The notes beneath the pieces are model-generated. The model ran no database searches. It was not told the DNA's origin and saw nothing but the letters and a program-made list of their open reading frames with translations. Shown here piece after piece: positions 24,081 through 33,812 of a stretch of DNA of 64,000 nucleotides. The first letter of the stretch is position 1. Each line of letters opens with the position of its first letter. The DNA is from JBIYSM02 sp044759095 (GTDB lineage Bacteria; Bacillota; Bacilli; Brevibacillales; Brevibacillaceae). The stretch is from the NCBI RefSeq assembly GCF_044759095.2, contig NZ_JBIYSM020000004.1, positions 65,911-129,910 on the forward strand, read 5' to 3'. The translations under genes and the position numbers were made by a program.

Positions 24081-25595
24081 ATGTTTTATCCTTCCCTGGC
24101 CGAGGTCCAATCTCTTTCGGCACACTACTCCCTGATTCCCGTGCGCATGGTGCTGCTTGCTGACCAGGAGACGCCGATTCGCCTGTATCAGAAGATTCGC
24201 ACAAACGATTCCTTCCTGCTGGAAAGCGTGGAAGGCGGAGCGCGCTGGGCCCGATATTCCTTTATCGGGATGCGTCCGTTCCAAATCATCGAGGCAAAAG
24301 GAACAAAGGTCGTGATTCGCGATCGAACCGGACACGAGCAGGAGCAGGAGGGCAATCCTGTCTTGATCCTGCGAGAGCATGTGGAACGATACAAAAGTCC
24401 GAAGCTGCCGCAACTGCCTCGCCTGAGCGGAGGGGCCGTCGGATTTTTCGGCTATAACACACTGCATTACTTTGAGGATTTGCCCCGACATCGCAAGGAG
24501 AGATTGGATGTACCCGACATGCGGTTCCTGTTTGTGGACGAGATCGTTGCTTTCGATCATCTGAAACAGGAAATCCAGCTGATCGTCAATCTGCATGTGG
24601 AGGCGGAGGACACATCCACTGAGATTGCCGCAAAGTACGAAGTCGTCTGTCAACGCCTGCGGGAGCTGGCAGCGGAGGTAACCGCCCCTTATCACGACGA
24701 AAGCCGGGTTGCCCTTTCCGATCAGCCAATCCGCGAGTTGGATGTGGAAGCCAACATGACCCGATCGGAATTTGAATCGATCGTCGAACGGGCGAAAGAG
24801 TATATCGCGGCGGGAGATATCTTTCAGGTTGTGCTGTCCCAACGTTTTCAAGTGAAAACGGATGTCGATCCGTTTTCCGTCTACCGCGTGCTGCGTACGC
24901 TGAATCCGTCCCCGTACATGTACTATCTGCAGTTTGGTGAAGAGACGATCGCCGGCACATCGCCGGAACTGCTCGTGCGAGTGGAGGATCGAAAAGTGGA
25001 AATGCGGCCGATCGCCGGGACCCGCAAGAGAGGGGCGACTCCTCTTGAGGATTTGGCATTGGCCGAGGACTTGCTGGCTGATTCCAAAGAGCGGTCTGAA
25101 CACTACATGCTGCTTGATCTCGGACGAAATGACGTCGGCAAGGTCTCGGATTACGGCAGTGTGCGTGTGGAAGAACAACTGATGATTGAGCACTACTCCC
25201 ATGTCATGCACATGGTGTCCCACGTTACGGGGCAGCTGCGGGATGGACTGCATCCGTTTGACGCGCTTTTGTCTGCATTCCCGGCGGGTACGGTTTCCGG
25301 CGCGCCAAAGCTTCGGGCCATGGAAATCATCGCTGAACTCGAACCTGAGGCCCGTCACACTTACGCTGGAGCGATTGGTTACATCAGTTTTCACGGGGCG
25401 CTGGACACCTGCATTACGATTCGCACCCTGCTGTTCAAGGACAACTGCGCGTACGTACAGGCAGGTGCCGGTATCGTGGCTGATTCGGTCCCACATCACG
25501 AATATCAGGAAACGGTAAACAAAGCGGCAGGAATGCTGTCTGCCTTGAAAAAAGCGGAACAGCTCTTCGTGCGGAAGGAGGAACAACCATGCTGA
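24081..25595 (+). CDS. trpE: Anthranilate synthase component I
   Basis: Makes anthranilate from chorismate with the glutaminase subunit. 504 residues from ATG 24081; ATG 24072 is too close to the AGAGGTG site. The Trp feedback motif LLES is present (FLLESVEGGARWARYSF) and the catalytic C-terminal chorismate-binding domain has GAGIVADSVP. No trpG is present in this operon; in B. subtilis the glutaminase is shared with folate synthesis elsewhere. It overlaps trpD by 7 bases. Confidence 0.95.
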   Translation: MFYPSLAEVQSLSAHYSLIPVRMVLLADQETPIRLYQKIRTNDSFLLESVEGGARWARYSFIGMRPFQIIEAKGTKVVIRDRTGHEQEQEGNPVLILREHVERYKSPKLPQLPRLSGGAVGFFGYNTLHYFEDLPRHRKERLDVPDMRFLFVDEIVAFDHLKQEIQLIVNLHVEAEDTSTEIAAKYEVVCQRLRELAAEVTAPYHDESRVALSDQPIRELDVEANMTRSEFESIVERAKEYIAAGDIFQVVLSQRFQVKTDVDPFSVYRVLRTLNPSPYMYYLQFGEETIAGTSPELLVRVEDRKVEMRPIAGTRKRGATPLEDLALAEDLLADSKERSEHYMLLDLGRNDVGKVSDYGSVRVEEQLMIEHYSHVMHMVSHVTGQLRDGLHPFDALLSAFPAGTVSGAPKLRAMEIIAELEPEARHTYAGAIGYISFHGALDTCITIRTLLFKDNCAYVQAGAGIVADSVPHHEYQETVNKAAGMLSALKKAEQLFVRKEEQPC

Positions 25596-26614
25596 CAGTT
25601 GCATTGGAACAAATCTTGAGAGGAAAACACCTCGACCGTCAAACGGCGCGGCAGGCGATGGGCGAAATCATGGACGGAAAAGCGACTCCGGCCCAAATCG
25701 GGGCTTTTCTCGCCAGTCTCCGCCTAAAAGGGGAGCAAGTGGAAGAGATTATTGGTTTTGCCCAGGCCATGCGGGAACGAGCCGTGCGCGTTCCGCTGGA
25801 GGCCCAAGGGCTGGTGGATACGTGTGGCACAGGCGGCGACGGCTGCGATACGTTTAACATTTCCACAGCGGCAGCCATCGTGGCGGCGAGTGACGGCGTG
25901 CAGATCGCCAAGCACGGGAATCGGGCGGTATCGAGCAAGAGCGGCAGCGCCGACGTGCTGGAGGCTTTGGGTGTAGCGATCACGCTCTCGCCTGCTGCTG
26001 CAGCTCTCTGCCTGCGGGCAACCAACCTGTGCTTCCTGTTTGCTCCCCTCTATCATCAGGCGATGAAGCATGCGGCAGGTCCACGAAAAGATCTGGCGGT
26101 GCGTACGGTGTTTAACTTGCTGGGACCACTCACCAATCCGGCAGGTGCGAAGCGGCAGCTGCTAGGCGTATACGACGCCGCTTTGCTTCCTATAGTGGCG
26201 GAGGTGCTGGGTGAACTTGGCGTAGAGCGAGCACTGGTGGTATCCGGGGAGGACGGTCTCGACGAACTGACGGTTACCGGACGGAGTCGAATCGCAGAGC
26301 TGCGGGACGGAAACATTCATACGTACGAAATCGAACCGGAGCATTTTGGCCTGCGCCGCCATGCAATGGAAGAGCTGCGCGGCGGCGATGCTTTCACCAA
26401 CGCAACCATCATTCGGGAAGTGTTTGCCGGCAAACGCGGCGCAGCCCGCGACATCGTCCTTTTGAACGCGGGGGCGATTCTCTACCTGGCCGACCGGGTA
26501 AGCTCCATGGAAAAGGGCGTGATCCGTGCGGCTGAACTGATTGACCAAGGCGAGGTCATGCGAAAGCTGGAACAGATTCGTCAGGTGGCAGGAGGGATCA
26601 CCAATGCTTCGTAA
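25589..26614 (+). CDS. trpD: Anthranilate phosphoribosyltransferase
   Basis: Joins anthranilate and PRPP. 341 residues, the usual size, with the PRPP motif DTCGTGGDG, the NRAVSSKSGSADVLEALGV block, and the RPDLA-like KDLAVRTVFNLLGPLTNP block. ATG 25589 lies inside the trpE end (GGAGGAACAACC upstream). It overlaps trpC by 11 bases. Confidence 0.96.
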   Translation: MLTVALEQILRGKHLDRQTARQAMGEIMDGKATPAQIGAFLASLRLKGEQVEEIIGFAQAMRERAVRVPLEAQGLVDTCGTGGDGCDTFNISTAAAIVAASDGVQIAKHGNRAVSSKSGSADVLEALGVAITLSPAAAALCLRATNLCFLFAPLYHQAMKHAAGPRKDLAVRTVFNLLGPLTNPAGAKRQLLGVYDAALLPIVAEVLGELGVERALVVSGEDGLDELTVTGRSRIAELRDGNIHTYEIEPEHFGLRRHAMEELRGGDAFTNATIIREVFAGKRGAARDIVLLNAGAILYLADRVSSMEKGVIRAAELIDQGEVMRKLEQIRQVAGGITNAS

Positions 26615-27413
26615 GATCGTGGAAACCAAAAAAGAAGAGGTGGCCCGCCTTAAGCAGCGCACCACGATGCAGTCACTGCTGGACCAGGCGAGTTTTGCCC
26701 CTCCGGTGCGGGACTTCCATCGGGCGCTCGTGGATAGCCCGCGTCCTGTCAGCGTCATTGCAGAGGTGAAAAAGGCGTCTCCATCCAAGGGCGTGATTCG
26801 AGAGGACTTTGAACCGGTGACACTGGCTCAGGCGTATGCGTCAGCCGATGCAGAGGCCATCTCCGTACTCACGGACGAAACCTATTTCCAGGGAAGTCTC
26901 CAATACCTTCGCTGCATCCGCGAAGCAGTGGCGCAGCCGCTTTTGCGCAAGGATTTTCTTATCGACGAGATGCAGGTGGCGGAGGCCCGGACAGCAGGAG
27001 CCGACTGCATTTTGCTGATTGCCGCCATTCTCGAAGGGAATCAGCTGCGGCATCTGTTCCAAACGGCGTCGGCGTTGGGGATGGACGTGTTGCTGGAAGT
27101 GCACGACCGCAAGGAGCTTGAGCTTGTCTTCCGATATACGGAGCCGAAGCTCTTGGGCATAAACAATCGCAATCTCCGGACGTTTGAGACGAATGTGAAA
27201 ACGACTGCCGAACTGGCTGCACTCGTTCCGCCAGGGGTCGCGGTGGTAAGCGAGAGCGGGATCGGCAAACGACAGGACATCGAGTGCGTACTCGAGGCTG
27301 GTGCCCGTGCCGTGCTGGTAGGAGAGCATTTCATGCGTCAGGCTGATGTTCGACAGGCGGTCATCGATCTGGCTGGAGAGCGTCTCGATCTGACTGGACG
27401 TGTTGGTCGATGA
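26604..27413 (+). CDS. trpC: Indole-3-glycerol-phosphate synthase
   Basis: TIM-barrel enzyme closing the indole ring. 269 residues with SVIAEVKKASPSKG at the active site, SVLTDETYFQGS, LLRKDF, and the phosphate loop VVSESGI. ATG 26604 follows AGGAGGGATC. Overlaps trpD upstream and trpF downstream (ATGA). Confidence 0.96.
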   Translation: MLRKIVETKKEEVARLKQRTTMQSLLDQASFAPPVRDFHRALVDSPRPVSVIAEVKKASPSKGVIREDFEPVTLAQAYASADAEAISVLTDETYFQGSLQYLRCIREAVAQPLLRKDFLIDEMQVAEARTAGADCILLIAAILEGNQLRHLFQTASALGMDVLLEVHDRKELELVFRYTEPKLLGINNRNLRTFETNVKTTAELAALVPPGVAVVSESGIGKRQDIECVLEAGARAVLVGEHFMRQADVRQAVIDLAGERLDLTGRVGR

Positions 27414-28063
27414 CAAAGGTGAAAATCTGCGGTGTCAAGCGACAGGAAACACTGGAGCTGTTGGCGGAGCTAAAAGTTGACTACGTCGGGTTTCTATTTG
27501 CCGAAAGCAGACGAAGAATTTCTGCCGAAGAGGCGGGGAAACTGCTGCGTTCGGCCCAGTACCCTCCTGCTGCGGTCGGCGTATTTGTAAATCCTACCTT
27601 CTCCGAGCTGGAGGAGGTGCTGTCTTACGCTCCTCTTTCCGTAATTCAACTGCACGGGACTGAGTCTGTGGCATTCTGCCGGGAGGTGGCCGACCGCTTT
27701 CGGCTCCCCGTGTGGAAAGCGATCGCCGTTTCCGCAGAAGAGCGGCTGACAGAGGTGTTGAAATCGTACCAAGGAGCGGTAGACGCCTTCTTGTTCGATA
27801 CGCACGACCCCAAGCAGGCGGGTGGGACCGGCAAGCGCTTTTCCTGGGAGGTGATTCCCCGTTTGCGCGAGCAGGCAAAAGAGACGATATGCATCATTGC
27901 CGGCGGTATCAACGAATCCAATGTGGGAGAATTGCTTGTTGATTATCAGCCGCAAATGATTGACATCTCCAGCGGAGTGGAGACAGACGGAGAAAAAGAC
28001 CGTGAAAAAATAAGACGATTCATGCAAAGGGTGAGAGCGTATGACCATACAGACGATCGGTAA
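27410..28063 (+). CDS. trpF: Phosphoribosylanthranilate isomerase
   Basis: TIM-barrel isomerase of tryptophan synthesis. 217 residues with the start KVKICGVKRQE, the QLHGTES motif and the GGI phosphate loop, ending DISSGVETDGEKD. Overlaps trpC by four bases and trpB by 23. Not fused to trpC here. Confidence 0.94.
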   Translation: MTKVKICGVKRQETLELLAELKVDYVGFLFAESRRRISAEEAGKLLRSAQYPPAAVGVFVNPTFSELEEVLSYAPLSVIQLHGTESVAFCREVADRFRLPVWKAIAVSAEERLTEVLKSYQGAVDAFLFDTHDPKQAGGTGKRFSWEVIPRLREQAKETICIIAGGINESNVGELLVDYQPQMIDISSGVETDGEKDREKIRRFMQRVRAYDHTDDR

Positions 28064-29270
28064 TATGAAGGTTCCCGATGAGCGCGGACGATTCGGGGCG
28101 TTTGGCGGAAAATTCGTGCCGGAGACGCTGATGAATGCCCTGGCTGAACTGGAAGAGGCTTTTGAAGACGCTCGCCGCGACCCTGCCTTCCGCGCAGAAC
28201 TGAATCAATTGCTGGGCGAGTACGCGGGCAGGCCGACGCCGCTCACCTATGCCAAAAGAATGACGGAAGCATTGGGCGGAGCGCAAATCTATTTGAAACG
28301 GGAAGATCTGAACCATACCGGCGCTCATAAACTGAACAACGCCCTGGGACAAGGTCTTTTGGCCAAACGGATGGGAAAGACCTCGATCATCGCTGAAACG
28401 GGCGCAGGACAACACGGGGTGGCGAGTGCCACCGTCGCAGCGCGGCTCGGACTTTCCTGCAAGGTATTCATGGGCGAAGAAGATATCCGTAGACAGGCAT
28501 TGAATGTCTTTCGGATGAAGCTGCTCGGAGCCGAAGTAATTCCTGCAACGTCGGGTACCCGCACCTTGAAGGATGCTACCAATGAAGCCATTCGCCACTG
28601 GGTGTCTCATGTGGATGAGACCTTCTACGTAATCGGTTCGGTGGTTGGGCCGCATCCGTATCCGTACATGGTGCGTGAATTCCAAAAAATCATCGGGGAA
28701 GAGACGCGCGAGCAGATTCTCGCACAGATCGGACGATTGCCTGACGAGGTGGTGGCCTGTGTAGGCGGCGGAAGCAATGCGATCGGCATGTTTTACCCGT
28801 TCCTTAAGGACGATGTGGCGCTTAGAGGGGTGGAGGCGGCGGGACATGGTCTCTCCACCGACAAGCACGCGGCCACGCTTACCCTGGGACGTCCGGGAGT
28901 GATACACGGGGCCCTCACCTACCTGCTGCAGGACGAGTTCGGTCAAGTGCAGGAGGCGCATTCCATATCGGCGGGGCTTGATTATCCCGGCGTGGGGCCG
29001 GAGCACGCTTATTTAAAGGAAACGGGCCGAGTACAGTACACATCCGTTACCGATCAGGAAGCGCTTGATGCCGTGCAGTTCCTTTGCCGCACGGAAGGAA
29101 TTATTCCCGCATTGGAAAGCGCCCATGCCATCGCGGAGGCGATAAAGCGAGCACGGCACATGTCAGCCGATCAGATTCTGGTGATTTGCTTATCCGGCCG
29201 CGGCGACAAGGACGTGATGACCATCCAGGATGCGCTGGAAGGCCCTGTACAAGGAGGCGAAGAAGCGTGA
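28041..29270 (+). CDS. trpB: Tryptophan synthase beta chain
   Basis: PLP enzyme joining indole and serine. 409 residues; the PLP Lys is Lys97 in HTGAHKLNN, with GGGSNA for phosphate binding and GRGDKD near the C-terminus. ATG 28041 lies within trpF. A classic TrpB1 partner for trpA. Confidence 0.96.
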   Translation: MTIQTIGNMKVPDERGRFGAFGGKFVPETLMNALAELEEAFEDARRDPAFRAELNQLLGEYAGRPTPLTYAKRMTEALGGAQIYLKREDLNHTGAHKLNNALGQGLLAKRMGKTSIIAETGAGQHGVASATVAARLGLSCKVFMGEEDIRRQALNVFRMKLLGAEVIPATSGTRTLKDATNEAIRHWVSHVDETFYVIGSVVGPHPYPYMVREFQKIIGEETREQILAQIGRLPDEVVACVGGGSNAIGMFYPFLKDDVALRGVEAAGHGLSTDKHAATLTLGRPGVIHGALTYLLQDEFGQVQEAHSISAGLDYPGVGPEHAYLKETGRVQYTSVTDQEALDAVQFLCRTEGIIPALESAHAIAEAIKRARHMSADQILVICLSGRGDKDVMTIQDALEGPVQGGEEA

Positions 29271-30085
29271 TTCAAAAGCATAACCGCATTGATCAACTGT
29301 TTTCCGACCGCAGCAAAACGCGCTTTATTCCCTTTATCACGGTGGGGGATCCGAATCTCGAAGCCTCTTTTCACCTGGTGCATGCACTCGTTGAGGCTGG
29401 TTCCGATCTGATCGAGTTGGGCGTACCCTACTCTGATCCGCTTGCCGACGGTCCAACCATCCAGCGGGCGTCTCAGCGCGCGCTCGCCAACCGGGTGGCA
29501 ATGCCGGACGCGCTTCATTTTGTCGGACGTCTTCGGCAGTCGGGTATTCGCATACCGCTGGTGCTGTTCTCGTACTACAATCCGGTTCTGCAGTACGGAC
29601 TCGATCGCTTTTTTGCCGACCTTGCCGAAAGCGGAGCGGACGGGATCGTCATTCCCGACCTTCCGGTAGAGGAAAACGAAGAAGCCACGAAAGCAGCCGG
29701 ACGTTACGGTATTCATATCATATCGCTGGTGGCGCCCACCTCGGAGGCGCGGATCAGTAAAATCGGCCGGCAGGCGAGCGGTTTTCTCTACTGTGTCTCT
29801 TCGCTCGGAGTAACGGGAACCCGGTCGCAGCTCCGCGAAGATTTGGCCGATTTCCTGGAAAAAGTGAAAGCAAATACTTCCGTCCCGACTGCTGTCGGCT
29901 TTGGCATATCCACCCCGGAGCAGGTGCGGGAGCTGGCCCCCCACGCCGACGGAATTATTGTCGGCAGCGCCATCGTGCAGGAAATTGAGCGAAATCAAGA
30001 GTTGCTAAGAGACCCTGAACAATTGCAGGCAGGCGTCGAAAAAATAAAAACGTTTGTACATCGATTGACGAGTGCGTTACAATAA
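29267..30085 (+). CDS. trpA: Tryptophan synthase alpha chain
   Basis: Cleaves indole-3-glycerol phosphate. 272 residues from GTG 29267, which overlaps the trpB stop (AGGAGGCGAAGAA upstream). Catalytic motifs ELGVPYSDPLADGP and DGIVIPDLPVEE and the phosphate loop GFGIS are intact. Last gene of the trp block; hisC follows after 30 bases without a terminator. Confidence 0.95.
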   Translation: MIQKHNRIDQLFSDRSKTRFIPFITVGDPNLEASFHLVHALVEAGSDLIELGVPYSDPLADGPTIQRASQRALANRVAMPDALHFVGRLRQSGIRIPLVLFSYYNPVLQYGLDRFFADLAESGADGIVIPDLPVEENEEATKAAGRYGIHIISLVAPTSEARISKIGRQASGFLYCVSSLGVTGTRSQLREDLADFLEKVKANTSVPTAVGFGISTPEQVRELAPHADGIIVGSAIVQEIERNQELLRDPEQLQAGVEKIKTFVHRLTSALQ

Positions 30086-30115
30086 CATGAAAAACCTGTT
30101 TGGAGTGAGACGTGG

Positions 30116-31213
30116 ATGCAACCGAAGCAGCGTATTCTCAATGTCCCTGTCTATCAACCGGGGAAGCCAATCGATGACGTGAAACGTGAATTTGGTTTGA
30201 CGGAAGTCATCAAACTCGCCTCCAACGAGAACCCGTTCGGCTTCTCTCCTGACGTAAAGGAAGCAATCATGGGCCACCTGGACACGTTGGCTGTTTATCC
30301 GGACGGCGCCAGTCTGCAGCTGCGATGGGATCTGGCTGAATTTCTGAAGGTGCAGCCGGAACAGCTTATTTTCGGAAACGGTTCTGACGAAGTGGTGCAG
30401 ATGATTTCCCGTGCCTATCTGGGTGAAGGGACAAATACCATCACGGCAACACCTACATTCCCGCAGTACCGTTCCAACGCCATTATCGACGGCGCGGAGC
30501 TGATCGAAGTGCCGCTGAAGAACGGCGTGCATGATCTGGAAGCCATGGCTGACGCGATTAACGAGCAGACCCGCGTCGTTTGGGTGTGCAACCCGAACAA
30601 CCCTTCCGGTACGATTGTGACTGCAACTGAACTGGAAGCGTTTTTGAAAAGAGTGCCGCAGAACGTGCTGGTCGTGCTGGACGAAGCCTACTATGAATAC
30701 GTGGTGGCAGAAGAATATCCGCAAACGGTTCCGATGCTTTCGCAGTATCCGAACCTGATCATTCTTCGCACCTTTTCCAAAATATACGGACTGGCTGCCC
30801 TTCGCATCGGTTACGGGATCGCCTCTGCGGAGGTTATCGACCATTTGAATCACGTTCGCGAGCCGTTCAACACGAGTTCGCTGGCACAGGCTGCCGCCCG
30901 GGCTGCCTTGAAGGATCAGTCCTTTGTGGAAAAATGCCGCAATTTGAACCGACAAGGCATGAAGCAACTGACCGACCAGTTTGACGCGTGGGGATTGGAC
31001 TACTATCCGTCACAAGCCAACTTCGTTCTGGTAAACCTGAAGCAGGATTCGGACGAAGTGTTCCGCAAACTGCTGTCTCAGGGAATCATCGTTCGTTCCG
31101 GCAGAGCGCTTGGCTTCCCGGGTTACCAGCGGATTACGGTCGGCAATGCGGAACAAAACGAGAAGATTTTGCAGGCGCTTCGGGACATCGTGGCGGGTGC
31201 TTGGAAAGAGTAA
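30116..31213 (+). CDS. hisC: Histidinol-phosphate / aromatic aminotransferase
   Basis: PLP aminotransferase, 365 residues, used for histidine and, in Bacillus, also for Phe and Tyr synthesis. PLP Lys222 in RTFSKIYGLAALR, plus SNENPFG and NPNNPSG. GGAGTGAG lies before ATG 30116. Its location between trpA and tyrA is the same as in the B. subtilis aromatic supraoperon. Confidence 0.94.
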   Translation: MQPKQRILNVPVYQPGKPIDDVKREFGLTEVIKLASNENPFGFSPDVKEAIMGHLDTLAVYPDGASLQLRWDLAEFLKVQPEQLIFGNGSDEVVQMISRAYLGEGTNTITATPTFPQYRSNAIIDGAELIEVPLKNGVHDLEAMADAINEQTRVVWVCNPNNPSGTIVTATELEAFLKRVPQNVLVVLDEAYYEYVVAEEYPQTVPMLSQYPNLIILRTFSKIYGLAALRIGYGIASAEVIDHLNHVREPFNTSSLAQAAARAALKDQSFVEKCRNLNRQGMKQLTDQFDAWGLDYYPSQANFVLVNLKQDSDEVFRKLLSQGIIVRSGRALGFPGYQRITVGNAEQNEKILQALRDIVAGAWKE

Positions 31214-31222
31214 CGAAGAACA

Positions 31223-31249
31223 GATGCCGGCCAGCCACCGGCATCTTTG
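31223..31249 (+). terminator. Weak terminator-like hairpin after hisC
   Basis: GATGCCGG and CCGGCATC, loop of seven, but only TTTGT behind; partial read-through to tyrA is likely. Confidence 0.5.
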
Positions 31250-31289
31250 TCCTACTTGGGGAAACATAGAAAAAAGAGGTTGGGTGGAG

Positions 31290-32390
31290 ATGAAGACAAC
31301 CATTACTGTGATTGGCGTCGGCCTGATCGGCGGTTCGATTGCCCTGGCCCTGCGGAAGGATCCGGATGTTCGCATCGTTGGATTTGACCTGCGGCAGGAT
31401 TCCCTGGACAAGGCCTTGACGCTTGGTGTTATACATGCGGGTGCTACCGATTTGCAGACGGCTGTACGCGAAGCGAACGTCATCTTTCTGGCAGTACCTG
31501 TGGAACAAATCTACGGAATACTAGATCAGTTGGCTGAACTATCCCTGCAGCCCGGCGTCATTTTGACAGATGTCGGCAGCACCAAGTCTGGCATTGTCCG
31601 CTATGCACGCGATCGCATCCCGCAGCACGTAACCTTTATCGGCGGACACCCCATGGCCGGATCACACAAATCCGGTGTCGAGGCGGCAACCGACCGCCTG
31701 TTTGAAAATGCGTATTACGTCCTGACTCCGGCGCCTGACACACCTGAGGAGCCGGTAGTCCGGCTGACCCAGCTGTTGTCCCATACCCATGCAAAGATCG
31801 TACGCATGAATCCGGACGAACACGATCAAGTGGTGGGTGCCGTAAGCCACTTTCCCCATATTCTGGCTGCAGCTCTGGTTAACCAGGTGGCGAGTTACAA
31901 CGAAGGCAACGAGTGGCACCACCGGTTGGCAGCGGGCGGTTTTCGCGACATTACGCGCATCGCTTCCAGCAATCCGCGCATGTGGCGCGACATCCTGCTG
32001 AACAATCGCGAACACCTGCTGAAGATTGCGGAAGACTGGCGGGCCGCCCTGGATCAGATTATGGACCTGGTGGAGCGCGGCGAACAAGAGTCCATTGAGC
32101 AGTTTTTCAAGCGTGCAAGAGATTTCCGCGAAGGGCTGCCCGAACGCCAAAAAGGAGCGCTGCCGCCGCTCTACGATTTGTACATCGACATTCCCGACCA
32201 TCCTGGAGAGATCAGCCGAATTACCACGCTCCTGGGTACAAAACAGATCAACATCACCAACATTCAGATTTTGGAGGCGCGTGAAGACATGCTGGGCGTA
32301 CTCCGGATAACGTTCCGCAGTCAGGCAGAGATGGAAAAAGGAGAAGAGCTGCTGCGTTATTTTGATTACAACGTGTACAGCAGAGGATAG
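31290..32390 (+). CDS. tyrA: Prephenate dehydrogenase with ACT domain
   Basis: Oxidises prephenate to 4-hydroxyphenylpyruvate with NAD. 366 residues from ATG 31290. NAD motif GVGLIGGS (9-16), DVGSTKSGI, the HPMAGSHKSG substrate block, and a C-terminal ACT domain (about 295-366) for feedback by tyrosine. It is 20 bases before aroA. Confidence 0.94.
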   Translation: MKTTITVIGVGLIGGSIALALRKDPDVRIVGFDLRQDSLDKALTLGVIHAGATDLQTAVREANVIFLAVPVEQIYGILDQLAELSLQPGVILTDVGSTKSGIVRYARDRIPQHVTFIGGHPMAGSHKSGVEAATDRLFENAYYVLTPAPDTPEEPVVRLTQLLSHTHAKIVRMNPDEHDQVVGAVSHFPHILAAALVNQVASYNEGNEWHHRLAAGGFRDITRIASSNPRMWRDILLNNREHLLKIAEDWRAALDQIMDLVERGEQESIEQFFKRARDFREGLPERQKGALPPLYDLYIDIPDHPGEISRITTLLGTKQINITNIQILEAREDMLGVLRITFRSQAEMEKGEELLRYFDYNVYSRG

Positions 32391-32410
32391 AGAAAAAGGA
32401 GAGTAGAACC

Positions 32411-33691
32411 ATGCTACGCGTCCAAAAAGCAAACAGAATCGAAGGTAAGGTAAAAGTGCCCGGTGACAAGTCCATTTCCCACCGTGCCGTCATGTTCGGA
32501 GCCTTGGCGGAGGGGACGACCACCATCGAAGGATTTCTTCCCGGAGCCGATTGTCTCAGCACCATCAGCTGTTTTCGCCGGATGGGCATTGAGATCGTTC
32601 AGGAAGAAGATCGCGTAACCGTTCACGGCAAAGGCTGGTATGGACTTCAAGAACCGTCCCAGCATCTGGATGTAGGCAATTCGGGTACGACCATTCGCCT
32701 TCTCTCCGGGATTATGGCTACACAACCGTTTCACGTTGTGATGGAGGGCGATGAATCGATTGCCAAACGGCCCATGCGCCGGGTAGTCGGACCGCTCCGT
32801 CAGATGGGGGCCAAGATTGACGGACGCAAAGATGGCGAGTTTACGCCTTTGGCCATTCGCGGCGGTGAATTGAAAGGGATCCACTACCAGTCTCCAGTGG
32901 CGAGCGCGCAAGTGAAATCGGCCATCCTGCTGGCCGGACTGCAGGCAAAGGGCGTCACCAGCGTAACGGAGCCGCATCTCTCACGCGATCATACGGAGCG
33001 GATGCTGCAAGCCTTTGGTGTAAGCGTCGTCCGCGACGGGCTGACCGTCTCTGTGGAGGGTGGACAACAGTTGAAGGGGAGAGACATCCGGGTGCCGGGT
33101 GACATCTCTTCCGCAGCGTTTCTCATCGCAGCGGTCATGATGGTTCCGGGCAGCTCCCTGCTGATTGAAAACGTGGGTTTAAACCCGACACGCACAGGGA
33201 TCATCGACGTGGTGAGGGCCATGGGCGGTTCTGTTGAACTGGTGAACGAACGAGTAGTGAATGAAGAGCCGGTCGCTGATCTGTCGGTCACCTATGCCGA
33301 ATTGAACGGCGTGGAGATCGGGGGAGAGATGATCCCGCGCCTCATCGACGAAGTGCCGGTGATCGCCGTCATGGCTACGCAGGCGAAGGGGAAAACCGTG
33401 ATTCGCGACGCCCAGGAGTTGAAAGTGAAGGAGACGGATCGGATCGCAACAGTCGTCAGCGAGCTGTCCAAACTGGGGGCAAAAGTAACCCCGACTGACG
33501 ACGGCATGATCATCGAGGGTCCAACGCCGCTCACAGGTTCACGCATCGACAGCAGGGGCGATCACAGGATCGGAATGGCCATGGCGATTGCCGGACTTGC
33601 AGCAGCAGGGGAGACATGGATCGAGAACGATGAAGCGATCGCTGTCTCGTTCCCCAACTTTGCGCAAATTCTTGCAGAAATCTGCAGGTAA
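32411..33691 (+). CDS. aroA: EPSP synthase
   Basis: Joins shikimate-3-phosphate and phosphoenolpyruvate; target of glyphosate. 426 residues with the two-domain fold, PGDKSISHRAVMFGALAEG at the start, GNSGTTIRLLSG and the DEVPVIAVMA region. Called aroE in B. subtilis. AAAGGAGAG precedes the ATG. It ends the aromatic supraoperon with a clear terminator. Confidence 0.96.
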   Translation: MLRVQKANRIEGKVKVPGDKSISHRAVMFGALAEGTTTIEGFLPGADCLSTISCFRRMGIEIVQEEDRVTVHGKGWYGLQEPSQHLDVGNSGTTIRLLSGIMATQPFHVVMEGDESIAKRPMRRVVGPLRQMGAKIDGRKDGEFTPLAIRGGELKGIHYQSPVASAQVKSAILLAGLQAKGVTSVTEPHLSRDHTERMLQAFGVSVVRDGLTVSVEGGQQLKGRDIRVPGDISSAAFLIAAVMMVPGSSLLIENVGLNPTRTGIIDVVRAMGGSVELVNERVVNEEPVADLSVTYAELNGVEIGGEMIPRLIDEVPVIAVMATQAKGKTVIRDAQELKVKETDRIATVVSELSKLGAKVTPTDDGMIIEGPTPLTGSRIDSRGDHRIGMAMAIAGLAAAGETWIENDEAIAVSFPNFAQILAEICR

Positions 33692-33697
33692 CAAGAA

Positions 33698-33726
33698 TAA
33701 AGAACCCGTCATGGCGGGTTCTTTAT
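33698..33726 (+). terminator. Terminator of the aromatic supraoperon
   Basis: TAAAGAACCCG (33698-33708) pairs with CGGGTTCTTTA (33715-33725), though the following T run is short. Confidence 0.75.
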
Positions 33727-33736
33727 CTGTTATGAC

Positions 33737-33750
33737 TGACATTCATGTCA
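33737..33750. promoter_or_regulatory. Perfect palindrome, possible operator
   Basis: TGACAT-TC-ATGTCA, 29 bases before the -35 of the next promoter. A dimeric regulator site is possible; no regulator is known. Confidence 0.35.
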
Positions 33751-33778
33751 AAAATTTATTGATTGTTAGAGAAAATGT

Positions 33779-33806
33779 TTGACAAGCGGTAGCATTTGGT
33801 TATAAT
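33779..33806 (+). promoter_or_regulatory. Consensus sigma-A promoter
   Basis: Perfect TTGACA (33779-33784) and perfect TATAAT (33801-33806) with a 16-base spacer. Confidence 0.8.
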
Positions 33807-33812
33807 GAAATT

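Noticed and set aside
24057..25604. 515-codon open frame on the minus strand
   Set aside because: Shadow of trpE; the real gene on the + strand shows complete family motifs.
24072..30085. Missing trpG taken as a gene loss
   Set aside because: Bacillus species normally keep the glutaminase in the folate operon, so its absence here is expected.
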